NCBI RefSeq assembly: GCF_009741265.1 | Contig: NZ_WOWL01000001.1 | Span: forward strand, 2,480,001-2,544,000 | Length of the DNA: 64,000 bases | Direction: 5' to 3' | Origin: Pseudarthrobacter sp. GA104 | Lineage (GTDB): Bacteria > Actinomycetota > Actinomycetes > Actinomycetales > Micrococcaceae | Shown here: one piece after another, positions 9,128 to 18,910 of the stretch | How positions within the stretch are numbered: the stretch's first letter is position 1 | How the letters are laid out: every line of letters begins with the position of its first letter | Notes under the pieces: model-generated | Seen by the model: the letters and a program-made list of their open reading frames with translations, nothing else | Told to the model about the DNA's origin: nothing | Databases searched by the model: none | Position numbers and translations under genes: made by a program

Positions 9128-10309
9128 CTAGGCTTTGGCGGCCACGCTCCGGGGCCGCAGCAATGGCCTCACCAGCGGCTCAACATAGCGGGCAGCCAGC
9201 GGACCGATGACGGCCATGAGCAGGACGTACGCAGTGGCAAGGGCTGCCAGTTCATCCGAAACCGCTCCTGACGCCACTGCCAGGCCGGCGATGACGATGG
9301 AGAACTCGCCGCGCGCAACGAGCGTGGCGCCGGCGCGAAACCGTCCGGGCCTGGCGATCCCTGCGCGCTTGGCCGCCCAGATCCCGGTGGCCATCTTGGT
9401 GGCCGCTGTGATGACAGCCAGCACCAGTGCCCAGCCGAGCACCGGCGGGATGGATGAAGGATCGGTGTTGAGCCCGAAAGCCACGAAGAAGATGGCGGCG
9501 AAGAGGTCCCGGAGCGGTTCCAGGATGCGGGTGGCGTTGTGGGCCGTTGCCCCTGAGATGGCGATGCCGAGCATGAAGGCACCCACCGCCGCGGAAACCT
9601 GCATGGCGGAGGCCAGGCCGGCCACCAGCAGGGCGGCGCCCAGCACGTTCAGGAGGAACACTTCCGAGTTCTCGCTATGGACGGCCTTGGACACGTGATG
9701 CCCGTGGCGCAGGGCCACCATCAGCACCACGCTCACAACGGCAAGGGCAATGCCCACGGTGGTGAGGCCGCCGAGGAAGCTGACCCCGGCAAGGATGGTG
9801 GTGAGGACCGGAAGATAGACGGCCATGGCCAGGTCCTCGAACACCAGGATGGACAGGACCACCGGCGTTTCCCGGTTGCCCAGCCGGCCCAGGTCCGTGA
9901 TGACCTTGGCCGCGATCCCCGATGAGGAGATGTAGGTGACCCCGCCCATCACCATGGCGCCGACGCCGCCCCAGCCCAGCAGGTAGGCAAGGGCCGCGCC
10001 GGGCAGGAAGTTCAGGACCAGGTCCAGGACACCGGCCTGCCAGGACCGACGCAGGCCAGTAAACAGCTCCGCTGCCGTATATTCCAGTCCGAGCATAAGA
10101 AGCAGCAGGATCACGCCGATTTCCCCGGAGAGATGCGCGAACTCCTGCATCCCCTCCAGCTTGACGATGCCGCCGGCGCCGAAGGCCAGCCCGCCCAGGA
10201 GGTAGAGCGGGATGGGTGACATTCCGATCCGTCCGGCCAGCCTGGCCAGGAGGCCGAGGCAGAACACAACGGCCCCCAGTTCAACGAGGGTCAGGGCCAG
10301 CGGATCCAC
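9128..10309 (-). CDS. khtU: K+/H+ antiporter membrane subunit (KhtU-like, CPA2)
   Basis: A 393-residue polytopic membrane protein with 12-13 hydrophobic segments, of the Kef/CPA2 cation:proton antiporter type (AHLSGEIGVILLLLMLGLEY early on). It lacks the cytoplasmic TrkA-N domain of KefB/C; that role is taken by the upstream TrkA-C gene, as in Bacillus KhtTU. The GTG at 10309 (VDPLALTLVELG) is chosen because the upstream in-frame sequence is arginine-rich and belongs to the preceding gene. It begins 5 bases after that gene ends, so the two are surely cotranscribed. The expected role is potassium efflux under alkaline or electrophile stress. Confidence 0.8.
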   Translation of the reverse strand: MDPLALTLVELGAVVFCLGLLARLAGRIGMSPIPLYLLGGLAFGAGGIVKLEGMQEFAHLSGEIGVILLLLMLGLEYTAAELFTGLRRSWQAGVLDLVLNFLPGAALAYLLGWGGVGAMVMGGVTYISSSGIAAKVITDLGRLGNRETPVVLSILVFEDLAMAVYLPVLTTILAGVSFLGGLTTVGIALAVVSVVLMVALRHGHHVSKAVHSENSEVFLLNVLGAALLVAGLASAMQVSAAVGAFMLGIAISGATAHNATRILEPLRDLFAAIFFVAFGLNTDPSSIPPVLGWALVLAVITAATKMATGIWAAKRAGIARPGRFRAGATLVARGEFSIVIAGLAVASGAVSDELAALATAYVLLMAVIGPLAARYVEPLVRPLLRPRSVAAKA

Positions 10310-10314
10310 GGCGT

Positions 10315-10797
10315 TTATCCGTGACGCAGGATATCGGCTGCCGCGTCGAGGCCTTCCTGGGTGCCCACCGCCACCAGCAGGTCGCCTGTGTGAAGGACGA
10401 CGTCGGGTCCCGGCGAGGGGAGCACCTCGCCTTCGCGCATGATGGCCACGATGGAGACGCCGCACCTGGTGCGGATGCAGGCCTTGCCCATGGGCTGGTT
10501 CTGGAACGGGGAGTCCGGGGCGATGGAGAACTGGCGGGTCACAATTCCCGGAACGTCCTTGTGCTCTTCCGTCAGTTTCATGGCCAGGTGCTGCCCGCCG
10601 AGGAGATTGCCCAGGGTTGCGGCCTCCTCGCTGGTAAGGGGTATGGATGCCTGGCAGGTATCGGGATCATCCCAGGTGGAAACAATCAGTTCCGTCTGGC
10701 CCTCACGCAGCTCCACCACGCCGATCCGGCGGCCGGAGGCCGTCATGAAATCCTTGCGCCGGCCCAGGCCGGGAAGGTTCGTTTCGTCCACGTTCAT
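10315..10797 (-). CDS. khtT: TrkA-C regulatory subunit of the K+/H+ antiporter (KhtT-like)
   Basis: A 160-residue soluble protein. The N-terminal ~80 residues are family-specific. The C-terminal ~75 residues form a TrkA-C (RCK-C) domain, with GVSIVAIMREGEVLPSPGPD, HTGDLLVAVGTQEGLDA and a terminal helix. KhtT proteins gate the partner antiporter and bind nucleotides. Its position directly upstream of the antiporter subunit, 5 bases apart, supports the pairing. Confidence 0.8.
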   Translation of the reverse strand: MNVDETNLPGLGRRKDFMTASGRRIGVVELREGQTELIVSTWDDPDTCQASIPLTSEEAATLGNLLGGQHLAMKLTEEHKDVPGIVTRQFSIAPDSPFQNQPMGKACIRTRCGVSIVAIMREGEVLPSPGPDVVLHTGDLLVAVGTQEGLDAAADILRHG

Positions 10798-10895
10798 GCT
10801 TCCAGCCTAGTCTGCCAAGGCCCTGTTGGCGTGGGGGCGGCCACGGGTCCGGGAGGTACCGCAGGACCAGCCGGCATCCCGTGAATCCGCCGCGC

Positions 10896-12308
10896 CTAGG
10901 CGGCCGGAACCACCGCGATGGGGGCCTTGTCCGGAGACTTCACCGGCAGCAGGACCAGCAGCCCGGCCAGGAGCACCACCATGATGCCCAGGATGCCCCA
11001 GCGCTGCGCCTCGCCCGGGGCCACGAAGGGAGTGGCCAGGGCGATGCTCAGGGTGAAGAGCGCCGGCGCCAGGAAGCTGACGGCGCGGCCGGTGGTGGCG
11101 TAGAGGCCAAAGAGCTCGCCGGATTCCCCATGCGGGGCAAGCCGGGCAAGGTAGGCCCGTGATGAGGACTGGGCGGGCCCCACGAACAGGCAAAGGAAGA
11201 GCCCGAACACCCAGAAGGTGGTGCTGCCGGCCCAGGCCATGCCCAGGAACACGTAGTCGCCGTTGCCGAGCACCAGGATGACGGTGCCGGCAACCAGGAG
11301 GCCCGCCAGCGATCCGATGATCACCCGCTTCGGGCCGATCCGGTCGTCCAGGAACCCGCCGATGACCGCGCCCACAGCCGCCACCACATTCCCGAAGATG
11401 GCGAAGAAGATCACCTGGGACAGCTCAAAGCCGAAGGTGCCCGCGGCGATGATCCCGCCGAAGGTGAAGACGGCGGCCAGCCCGTCGCGGAACACGGCGC
11501 TGGCCAGCAGGAAGTAGATGGTGTGCGGGCTGGTGGCGTAGATCGCCTTGATCCGCCGGACCAGCAGCCCATAGCTGGCCAGGAAGCCGAGCCGCCGTGC
11601 CTGGGCAGCGCGGGGGAGTTCGGGAACGGCGAAGAGCACGGGAAGGGCGAAGATGAAGAACCAGAGCGCCGAAAAGACGGCCACCAGGCGGATGTTCAGG
11701 CTGTCCTGCGTGGACGCCCCGAACCAGTCAAAGCGGGGCTGGACGAACAGCTGGAGCACGATCAGCAGGGCCACGATGCCGCCAAGGTAGCCCGCGCCCC
11801 AGCCGAGGCCGCTGACCTTGCCGATGTTCCGCGGCGTGGAGATCTGCGCGAGCATGGCGTTGTAGTTGACGCCGGCGAACTCGAAGAACACGTTGCCCAG
11901 CGCAATGAGGGTCACGCCCAACAGCAGGAATTCCGGCTGCGGGAACACGAAGAAACACAGCGCCGTAAGGATGGCGACGGCGGCCGTGTTGACTCCCAGC
12001 CACAGCTTGCGCCGGCCGCCGGCGTCAGAGCGCTGGCCCGTGACCGGTGCCAGCAGGGCAATGGCCAGGCCTGCGACTGCCAGTGCAGCTCCAAGGACCG
12101 CCGAGGCCCGGTCTTCGCCGCCGAAGGCGTTGGAGGTGAGGTAGACGGTGAAGACGAATGTGGTCATCACCGCGTTGAAGGCCGCTGATCCCCAGTCCCA
12201 GGACGCCCACGCCAGGATGCGGCCCTTGCTGGTGGCCTGGGTCCCGGATTCAAGTTCCGAGGACGACTGCGTTGCCCCGGGAGCGCTGGCGCTGTTCATA
12301 GGATGCAT
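10896..12308 (-). CDS. UMF1-type MFS transporter
   Basis: A membrane protein of about 470 residues with about 12 segments. It shows the UMF1/Atg22-like opening ILAWASWDWGSAAFNAVMTT, the SDAGGRRKLWL loop and GNVFFEFAGVNYNAMLAQI. The start is uncertain: ATG codons at 12308 and 12299 are both possible, and neither has a strong Shine-Dalgarno sequence. UMF1 proteins are poorly characterised permeases. It stands alone, divergent from the mrp operon. Confidence 0.78.
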   Translation of the reverse strand: MHPMNSASAPGATQSSSELESGTQATSKGRILAWASWDWGSAAFNAVMTTFVFTVYLTSNAFGGEDRASAVLGAALAVAGLAIALLAPVTGQRSDAGGRRKLWLGVNTAAVAILTALCFFVFPQPEFLLLGVTLIALGNVFFEFAGVNYNAMLAQISTPRNIGKVSGLGWGAGYLGGIVALLIVLQLFVQPRFDWFGASTQDSLNIRLVAVFSALWFFIFALPVLFAVPELPRAAQARRLGFLASYGLLVRRIKAIYATSPHTIYFLLASAVFRDGLAAVFTFGGIIAAGTFGFELSQVIFFAIFGNVVAAVGAVIGGFLDDRIGPKRVIIGSLAGLLVAGTVILVLGNGDYVFLGMAWAGSTTFWVFGLFLCLFVGPAQSSSRAYLARLAPHGESGELFGLYATTGRAVSFLAPALFTLSIALATPFVAPGEAQRWGILGIMVVLLAGLLVLLPVKSPDKAPIAVVPAA

Positions 12309-12493
12309 CGTATCCGCCTGCGGCGAACAGGACGCGGAGCGAACCCCGGGACGCCGGTGTCGGCGGGCGGCCCGCCGGCAAAGACGGGGAAGGCGGCACC
12401 GCGGCCTTGATAAACTGAACCTTCCCGGACCCAACGAATGAACCGCCTGCTCCAACTTTTGACAATCGAATCCCTGACGTTGCGGAGATACCA

Positions 12494-15400
12494 GTGATCA
12501 CAGTCCTTGCCGTGCACTTTTCGGTGGCTGTCCTCGCGCCACTCCTGTTCAGGGCCTGGGGCCGCAACGCGTTCTACGCACTGGCCGCCGCTCCCGCGGC
12601 CTCCTTCGGTTGGCTGCTGCTGCAGCACGGTCCTATCTATTCCGGAACAGGATCCGTCAGCGAAGCAGTCCCCTGGATCCCCGGACTCAAGCTTGAGCTT
12701 GCCTTCCGGATGGACGCACTGGCCTGGGTCATGTCGCTGCTGGTGCTGGGTGTGGGTTCCCTTGTCCTGGTCTATTGCGCCCGGTATTTCAAGAAGAAGG
12801 ACCAGGACCTTGGCGCTTTCGGTGCGCAGCTCCTGGCCTTTGCCGGCGCCATGTTCGGGCTGGTGGTTGCCGATGACCTGCTGCTGCTGTTCATCTTCTG
12901 GGAACTCACCACCATCCTGTCCTACCTCCTGATCGGATTCGCGCGGACCAGGCTGGCCGCACGGCGGTCCGCCCTGCAGGCGCTGATCGTCACCACGGCC
13001 GGCGGGCTTGCCATGCTGGTGGGCCTCATCATGCTGGGCCACGCGGCCGGAACCTACCGCATCTCCGGCATCTTGGACCAGGCGCCCGCCCTCGCCGGCG
13101 GAGACTCCGGCTCGCTGGTGACCGCCGCCGTCGTGCTCATCCTGGTGGGCGCCATCACCAAATCCGCGCTTGTCCCCTTCCACTTCTGGCTTCCCGGCGC
13201 CATGGCGGCGCCAACTCCTGTCAGCGCCTACCTGCACGCCGCGGCGATGGTCAAAGCCGGCGTCTACCTGGTGGCCCGGCTCGCTCCGGGCTTTTCCGAG
13301 ACGGCTTACTGGCAGCCCTTGGTGCTGGGACTTGGCCTGGCCACCATGCTGGTGGGCGGCTACCGGGCGCTGCGGCAGAGCGATATCAAGCTCATCCTTG
13401 CCCACGGCACCGTCAGCCAGCTGGGTTTCCTCACCGTGGTGGTGGGCCTTGGCACGCCGGATGCCGCCCTGGCGGGCCTGGCGATGCTCCTTGCGCACGG
13501 CCTGTTCAAGGCCACCCTGTTCCTTGTGGTGGGCATCATCGACCACCAGTCGGGGACACGCGATGTCCGGAAGCTGTCCGGGGTGTTCCGGAGTTCCCGC
13601 GCGCTCGGGGTAGTCGCCGCCATTGGAGCCGCGTCCATGGCGGGGCTCCCGCTGCTGGCCGGCTTCGTGGCCAAGGAGTCGGTGCTCGAGGCTTTTGTCC
13701 ACCATGCCAGCGACCCGGCTGCCGGGCCGTGGGGCATGGTGGTCCTTGCCGGCCTGGTCCTGGGCTCCATCCTCACTTTCGCCTACAGTGCGCGCTTCAT
13801 GTGGGGGGCTTTCGCCGTCAAGCCAGGGGTGGAGCCCACGCCCTTCAAGGCCATCAGGCCGTCGTTCCTGGCCGCACCGGCCATCCTCAGCCTCCTGACC
13901 GTCGCCTATGGACTGTGGCCGGCCCCCGTAGATGCGTGGATCCAGCCGTACGCGGCCCTCTTTGCGTCCACCGCGGCCGACGCCGGATCAGCCGCCGGGC
14001 AGGCCGGCCACCTGGCGCTGTGGCACGGCTTCACTCCTGCGCTGGGCCTGACGGCCCTCACGTTCGCACTCGGCCTGGCGATGTACTTTGGCCGCAACGC
14101 GGTCTCGCGGGCGCAGGCCCTGGTACCGCCGTGGGTGGACGGGGACAAGGCTTACCAGAACACCATCGGTGCGCTGGATGACGTGGCGGTGTGGATCACC
14201 GGCCGCACGCAGCGCGGTTCGCTGTACTACTACCTGGCCGTCATTCTCAGCGTCGCGTTCGTGTTGCCCTTGTCCGCCATCCTGCTGGCCGGCAAGCCGT
14301 TGCCGGACGGAATCTACCTTGTGGACCCCGGTTCCCCGCTCCAGCTGGTGGTGGGCGCGGGCATCGTGATCGGCGCCCTGGCCGCAGTGAAAGCCAACAA
14401 ACGGTTCCTGGCGGTCCTGATGGTGTCCGTGACCGGGTACGGCATTGCCCTGATGTTCGCGCTGCAGGGCGCCCCGGACCTGGCCCTGACGCAGATGCTC
14501 GTGGAAACCATCATCCTGGTGGCCTTCGTCCTGGCGATGCGCAGCCTGCCGGCCGAGCTCCGGGACCGCACCGGCGGCAAGTACAGGGTGGTGCGCGTAA
14601 TCATCGGCCTGGGCTTTGGCGCCACCATGGTGTTCGCCGCGATCTACGCCATGGGCGCACGGATCGCCACCCCCGTCTCCCTGGAGTTCCCGCGCCTGGC
14701 CTACGAGGGCGGTGGCGGACTCAATATCGTCAACGTCACCCTCGTGGATATCCGTGCCTGGGACACGTTCGGTGAAATCACGGTCCTTGCGCTGGCGGCC
14801 ACCGGCGTGGCGAGCCTCATCTTCGTCCGCGGCCGCGGCGACCGGATCCTGAAGTCCGCCACGGTTGCCGAGGGCACGGTGGGCCGCCACCGCGGCGTCG
14901 ACCCCGGCACCCGGGACGCGGCAGCCCTGGCCGTCAGCCGGAAGTTCGCCGCGTCCGCGCGGGACGCGTGGATCGTTGCCGGCCGGACCCTGGCGCCGGA
15001 GCGCCGGTCCATCATCTTCGAGGTGGTCACCCGGCTGATCTTCCACTCCATGGTCATCTTCTCGCTCTACCTCCTGCTGGCCGGCCACAACCTGCCCGGC
15101 GGCGGATTCGCAGGCGGCCTCACGGCGGGCCTCGCCCTGACCATCCGGTACCTGGCCGGGGGACGGTTCGAGCTCCGCGAAGCCACACCGGTGAGTGCCG
15201 GCGCCCTGCTGGGGATCGGGCTCGCCGTGGCTGCGGCTTCGGGCGTGGTGCCGCTGCTGCTGGGCGGCCAGGTCTTCCAGACGGCCATCATCGAACTGTG
15301 GCTGCCGGTGTTCGGCGACATCAAGTTCGTCACCTCCACCATCTTTGACATCGGCGTCTACATCGTGGTGGTGGGCCTGGTCCTGGACGTCCTGCGCAGC

Positions 15401-15565
15401 CTCGGGGCCGAGATCGACGAACACTTTGAAGAGCGCTCCGCGGCTGCAGGCGGAACGCCGGCCGAAGGACAGGACTCCACCTTGGAGGCGCCGGCACCAG
15501 CTCCCGACTGGGAGCACGAGCCCGAAGGCTTGGCTCCCGAAACCACCGCAAGGGGCCAAGCATGA
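12494..15565 (+). CDS. mnhA: Na+/H+ antiporter Mrp subunit A fused to subunit B
   Basis: A 1023-residue membrane protein with about 20 or more segments. Residues ~60-480 are the complex-I-like proton-conducting module (LLLFIFWELTTILSYLLIGF, the key K in AITKSALVPFHFWLP, HAAAMVKAGVYL). A middle MrpA-specific section follows (FALQGAPDLALTQMLVETI). From about residue 835 a complete MrpB module is fused (ITRLIFHSM-like segment, GHNLPGGGFAGGL). No separate subunit B exists, so this is the fused form seen in several actinobacteria. It starts with GTG and its stop overlaps subunit C by four bases. Mrp exports Na+ in alkaline or saline conditions. Confidence 0.95.
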   Translation: MITVLAVHFSVAVLAPLLFRAWGRNAFYALAAAPAASFGWLLLQHGPIYSGTGSVSEAVPWIPGLKLELAFRMDALAWVMSLLVLGVGSLVLVYCARYFKKKDQDLGAFGAQLLAFAGAMFGLVVADDLLLLFIFWELTTILSYLLIGFARTRLAARRSALQALIVTTAGGLAMLVGLIMLGHAAGTYRISGILDQAPALAGGDSGSLVTAAVVLILVGAITKSALVPFHFWLPGAMAAPTPVSAYLHAAAMVKAGVYLVARLAPGFSETAYWQPLVLGLGLATMLVGGYRALRQSDIKLILAHGTVSQLGFLTVVVGLGTPDAALAGLAMLLAHGLFKATLFLVVGIIDHQSGTRDVRKLSGVFRSSRALGVVAAIGAASMAGLPLLAGFVAKESVLEAFVHHASDPAAGPWGMVVLAGLVLGSILTFAYSARFMWGAFAVKPGVEPTPFKAIRPSFLAAPAILSLLTVAYGLWPAPVDAWIQPYAALFASTAADAGSAAGQAGHLALWHGFTPALGLTALTFALGLAMYFGRNAVSRAQALVPPWVDGDKAYQNTIGALDDVAVWITGRTQRGSLYYYLAVILSVAFVLPLSAILLAGKPLPDGIYLVDPGSPLQLVVGAGIVIGALAAVKANKRFLAVLMVSVTGYGIALMFALQGAPDLALTQMLVETIILVAFVLAMRSLPAELRDRTGGKYRVVRVIIGLGFGATMVFAAIYAMGARIATPVSLEFPRLAYEGGGGLNIVNVTLVDIRAWDTFGEITVLALAATGVASLIFVRGRGDRILKSATVAEGTVGRHRGVDPGTRDAAALAVSRKFAASARDAWIVAGRTLAPERRSIIFEVVTRLIFHSMVIFSLYLLLAGHNLPGGGFAGGLTAGLALTIRYLAGGRFELREATPVSAGALLGIGLAVAAASGVVPLLLGGQVFQTAIIELWLPVFGDIKFVTSTIFDIGVYIVVVGLVLDVLRSLGAEIDEHFEERSAAAGGTPAEGQDSTLEAPAPAPDWEHEPEGLAPETTARGQA

Positions 15566-16083
15566 GTGTGAACCTGACCCTCCTGATCATCATGGGAGCC
15601 CTGTACGCCTGCGGCATCTACCTGATCCTGGAACGCAGCCTGACGCGTGTCCTGCTGGGGCTGATGCTCCTGGCCAATGCAACCAACCTCCTGATCCTGG
15701 CGACGGGAGGGTACGCGGGGCTCGCGCCGCTGTACTCAAAGGACATTGCGGCCGGGGACTACAGCGATCCACTTCCGCAGGCGCTGATCCTCACGTCCAT
15801 CGTCATTTCCTTTGCCGTCACCGCCTTTATGCTCGGCATCATCTACCGCACCTGGGTCCTGGCCCGCCGGGATGAGATCCAGGCCGACATCGAGGACCTC
15901 CGGGTTGCGGAAACACCAAGCTTCGACGCCGAGGACGACGCCGAGGTCCCCGCAGAGACATCCGAGTTCCCGATGGCCACGGTCCTGGCCGGCGGCCGCG
16001 AAATACCCGCGGAGCAGGCAGCAGCGGAAGAAAAGCCCGGCTCGGAAAACATCACCCCCGGCCCGGAAGAAGGCGGAAAGTGA
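15562..16083 (+). CDS. mnhC: Na+/H+ antiporter subunit C
   Basis: A 173-residue NuoK-like subunit with three hydrophobic segments (LTLLIIMGALYACGIYLILE; LIGLMLLANATNLL-like second segment; ILTSIVISFAVTAFMLGI). A long acidic Glu/Ala-rich cytoplasmic tail of about 60 residues follows, more extended than usual. It overlaps mnhA (ATGA) and mnhD (GTGA), so the operon is translationally coupled. Confidence 0.93.
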   Translation: MSVNLTLLIIMGALYACGIYLILERSLTRVLLGLMLLANATNLLILATGGYAGLAPLYSKDIAAGDYSDPLPQALILTSIVISFAVTAFMLGIIYRTWVLARRDEIQADIEDLRVAETPSFDAEDDAEVPAETSEFPMATVLAGGREIPAEQAAAEEKPGSENITPGPEEGGK

Positions 16084-17684
16084 ACCTCGCAAGCCTCGCG
16101 CCGCTCGCCGTCGTACTGCCCATCGTGGGCGCCGCCCTGACCTTCCTGCTGATCCGCCACTCACGGGCCCAGCGGGTGGTCAGCATCCTCCTGCTGTCCC
16201 TCACGCTCCTGCTCGAATGCCTCCTGCTGGCCTCCGTGTGGGACGGCGGCACGGCGGCGGTGAGCATCGGCGGCTGGCTGCCGCCGTGGGGCATTGTGAT
16301 GGTGGTGGACCAGTTCTCGTCCCTGATGCTGGTGGTCTCCTCGGCGGTGAGCCTGGCCGTGCTGGTCTACGCCACCGGGCAGGGCATGGCCGACGGCGAC
16401 CAGGACGCGCCCGTCTCGATCTTCCACCCCACGTACCTGATCCTGGTGGCCGGGGTGTCCAATGCGTTCCTTTCCGGCGACCTCTTCAACCTTTACGTCG
16501 GTTTCGAGATCCTGCTGACGGCAAGCTACGTGCTGATGACGCTGGGCGGCACGGGGCCCCGCATCCGGGCGGGCGTCACCTATGTGGTGGTGTCCGTGGT
16601 GTCGTCGGTGCTGTTCCTGATCTCGATCGCCATGGTCTACGGGGCCACCGGAACGGTCAACATGGCCGATCTTGCCATGAAGCTCGGTGAGCTGGACCAG
16701 GGCACCAGGACCCTCCTGCACGTGATGCTGCTGGTGGCGTTCGGCATCAAGGCGGCCGTGTTCCCGCTGTCGTTCTGGCTGCCCGACTCCTACCCCACCG
16801 CCCCGGCGCCGGTCACGGCCGTGTTCGCCGGCCTGCTCACCAAGGTTGGCGTCTATGCCATGGTGCGGACCGAGACGCTCCTCTTTCCCGGGGATTCCCT
16901 GAATACTCCCCTCATGGTGGCCGCCCTGCTGACCATGGTGGTGGGGATCCTGGGTGCCCTGGCGCAGAGCGACATCAAACGTCTGCTTTCCTTCACCCTG
17001 GTGAGCCACATCGGGTACATGGTGTTTGGCTTGGCGATGTCCTCCGCGGCAGGGCTGGGAGCCGCAGTCTTCTATGTGGCGCACCACATCACCATCCAGA
17101 CCAGCCTCTTCCTGGTGACGGGGCTGATCGAACGCCGCGGCGGGAGCTCCTCGGTGGACCGGCTGGGCGGCCTCGCCAAGCTGTCCCCGCTGCTGGCACT
17201 GCTGTTCTTCATTCCCGCAATGAACCTGGCCGGAATTCCGCCGTTCTCCGGCTTCCTGGGGAAGGTGGGGCTCATGCAGGCCGGGATTGAACTGGGGACG
17301 CCGCTCGCGTACGTGCTGGTGATCGGCGGGGTGCTTACCAGCCTGCTGACCCTGCTTGCCGTAGCCAGGGTGTGGAACCGTGCGTTCTGGCGCCGGCCCT
17401 CGGACGCCGAGCACCCGGATCCGGTGCTGCTTGCCCCGGCCGCCGGGCGGGCCGACGGTCCTGGCGCCAAACGGAACACCGTCACCCTGCTTCCGCGCAC
17501 CATGGTGGGCTCGACAGTGGGGCTGGTGGTCCTCGGCCTTGCCCTGACGGTTTTCGCGGGGCCGCTGTTCACGGTCTCGGACCAGGCTGCGCGCGACATG
17601 CTGGACCGGACCTCCTACATCCACGCTGTCCTGGGCGGAAACATCGACGTTCCGATGGTTGCCACGCCGGGAGGGGGAAAATGA
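16080..17684 (+). CDS. mnhD: Na+/H+ antiporter subunit D
   Basis: A 534-residue NuoN/NuoM-like proton-pumping subunit with about 14 segments. Family marks are NLYVGFEILLTASYVLMTLG (the conserved Glu of segment 5), FGIKAAVFPLSFWLPDSYPT (the conserved Lys) and FAGLLTKVGVYAMVR. The GTG start lies inside the mnhC stop. Its ATGA junction with mnhE is tight. Confidence 0.95.
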   Translation: MNLASLAPLAVVLPIVGAALTFLLIRHSRAQRVVSILLLSLTLLLECLLLASVWDGGTAAVSIGGWLPPWGIVMVVDQFSSLMLVVSSAVSLAVLVYATGQGMADGDQDAPVSIFHPTYLILVAGVSNAFLSGDLFNLYVGFEILLTASYVLMTLGGTGPRIRAGVTYVVVSVVSSVLFLISIAMVYGATGTVNMADLAMKLGELDQGTRTLLHVMLLVAFGIKAAVFPLSFWLPDSYPTAPAPVTAVFAGLLTKVGVYAMVRTETLLFPGDSLNTPLMVAALLTMVVGILGALAQSDIKRLLSFTLVSHIGYMVFGLAMSSAAGLGAAVFYVAHHITIQTSLFLVTGLIERRGGSSSVDRLGGLAKLSPLLALLFFIPAMNLAGIPPFSGFLGKVGLMQAGIELGTPLAYVLVIGGVLTSLLTLLAVARVWNRAFWRRPSDAEHPDPVLLAPAAGRADGPGAKRNTVTLLPRTMVGSTVGLVVLGLALTVFAGPLFTVSDQAARDMLDRTSYIHAVLGGNIDVPMVATPGGGK

Positions 17685-18226
17685 GCCGCCGCCGTATTTC
17701 CCTCCGCCAGGAGCTGCCGCTCCTGGTCTGGCTGGTCATTGTGTGGGGTGCCCTGTGGCAGGACTTCAGCCCCGGCAACCTCCTGTTCGGGGCGTTGCTG
17801 GCCGTGGCGGTTGCGCGTCTGTTCTACCTTCCGCCGGTGGAACTCAGCGGCCGGTTCAACATCCTGTACGCCGTTCCCTTCGCGCTCGTCTTCCTGGCCA
17901 AGGTGGCGGCTGCCAGCGCGCAGCTCCTGTACCTCGCCATCGCCAAGGGGCCGAAGGTGACCAACGCCGTCGTCGCCGTCCCGCTCCGCAGCCGCCAGGA
18001 CCTGATGGTCACGGCCACGGGGCACGTGATTTCCCTGATTCCGGGCTCGCTGGTGGTGGAGGTGGACCGCTCCACGTCCACCCTCTACCTGCATGCGCTC
18101 AACATCAGTTCCCCGCAGGAAGTCGAAAACCTGAAAAACGAGGTGCGGTCCATCGAGGCGGGGCTGATCAGGATCATGGGCACCAAGGAAGAACTCGAAA
18201 CCGTGCGAATGGAGGCCGGCGCATGA
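17681..18226 (+). CDS. mnhE: Na+/H+ antiporter subunit E
   Basis: A 181-residue protein. The start at 17681 (MSRRRISLRQE) overlaps the mnhD stop by four bases; a longer upstream reading frame lies inside mnhD and is rejected. Two or three hydrophobic segments (LPLLVWLVIVWGALWQDFSP, LYAVPFALVFLAKV) precede the typical MrpE cytoplasmic domain with VISLIPGSLVVEVD and a final amphipathic helix. Confidence 0.93.
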   Translation: MSRRRISLRQELPLLVWLVIVWGALWQDFSPGNLLFGALLAVAVARLFYLPPVELSGRFNILYAVPFALVFLAKVAAASAQLLYLAIAKGPKVTNAVVAVPLRSRQDLMVTATGHVISLIPGSLVVEVDRSTSTLYLHALNISSPQEVENLKNEVRSIEAGLIRIMGTKEELETVRMEAGA

Positions 18227-18501
18227 TGCAGACCGTCCTGGCTATTACTGCCGTAATTTTCTCGGTGGCCGCCGCCGGTGCCATCATCAGGATCTCCCGG
18301 GGGCCTTCACTGCTGGACCGGGTGCTGGCCACGGACGTCCTGTTGGCCATCCTGGGCGGTGCCCTGTGCGTGGACATGGCCGTCAACAGGCACCTGAACA
18401 ACCTGATGCTGGTGGTGGCCATTTCCATCATCGGCTTTATCGGGTCCGTGACGGTGGCAAGGTTCGTGGCGGACCGGAGGGAGCAGCCCAATGAGTCCTG
18501 A
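18223..18501 (+). CDS. mnhF: Na+/H+ antiporter subunit F
   Basis: A 92-residue three-segment subunit with the family motif RISRGPSLLDRVLATDVL near residues 27-44. It begins in an ATGATG that overlaps the mnhE stop and ends 11 bases inside mnhG. Confidence 0.93.
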   Translation: MMQTVLAITAVIFSVAAAGAIIRISRGPSLLDRVLATDVLLAILGGALCVDMAVNRHLNNLMLVVAISIIGFIGSVTVARFVADRREQPNES

Positions 18502-18892
18502 TTCCACTGGCCTGGACGCCTGGGTGGATGTGCTGTCCGCCGTGTTCATGATCGTCGGGGCCATCATGTCCCTCGGCGCGGCCATCGGCTTGCTGCGGTT
18601 CCCCGACCTGCTCAGCCGCATGCATGCCGCCACCAAGCCGCAGGTGCTGGGGCTGTTCCTGCTCCTGGCGTCCATCGGCCTGCAGCTGCGCACCTGGTGG
18701 GTGTGGCCTGTGCTGTTGGTGGCGTGGATTTTCCAGCTGCTCACCGTGCCCGTTTCGGCACACATGGTGGGCCGGGCCGGCTACCGCACCAAGCACCTGC
18801 ACCGCGAGCTCCTCACCTCCGATGAGCTCGAGGCCGTGGTGCAGAAAGCCGCCGCCAAAGCCGCCCGTGAGGACGGTTCCAGCGACGGCTGA
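18491..18892 (+). CDS. mnhG: Na+/H+ antiporter subunit G
   Basis: A 133-residue MrpG protein with three hydrophobic segments and the motif LLRFPDLLSRMHAATKPQVL (residues ~34-53). It closes the operon in the usual A(B)-C-D-E-F-G order and converges on the DUF4235 gene, 18 bases away. The charged tail (LEAVVQKAAAKAAREDG) is cytoplasmic. Confidence 0.94.
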   Translation: MSPDSTGLDAWVDVLSAVFMIVGAIMSLGAAIGLLRFPDLLSRMHAATKPQVLGLFLLLASIGLQLRTWWVWPVLLVAWIFQLLTVPVSAHMVGRAGYRTKHLHRELLTSDELEAVVQKAAAKAAREDGSSDG

Positions 18893-18910
18893 ACACCGTT
18901 CGGCGTGCTG

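Noticed and set aside
10310..10465. An N-terminal extension of the khtU-like antiporter
   Set aside because: The extra 52 residues are Arg/Gly-rich and overlap the khtT gene in another frame; the GTG at 10309 fits the family start.
16161..17624. A 487-codon open frame antisense to mnhD
   Set aside because: Same shadow effect; the sense frame has full family motifs.
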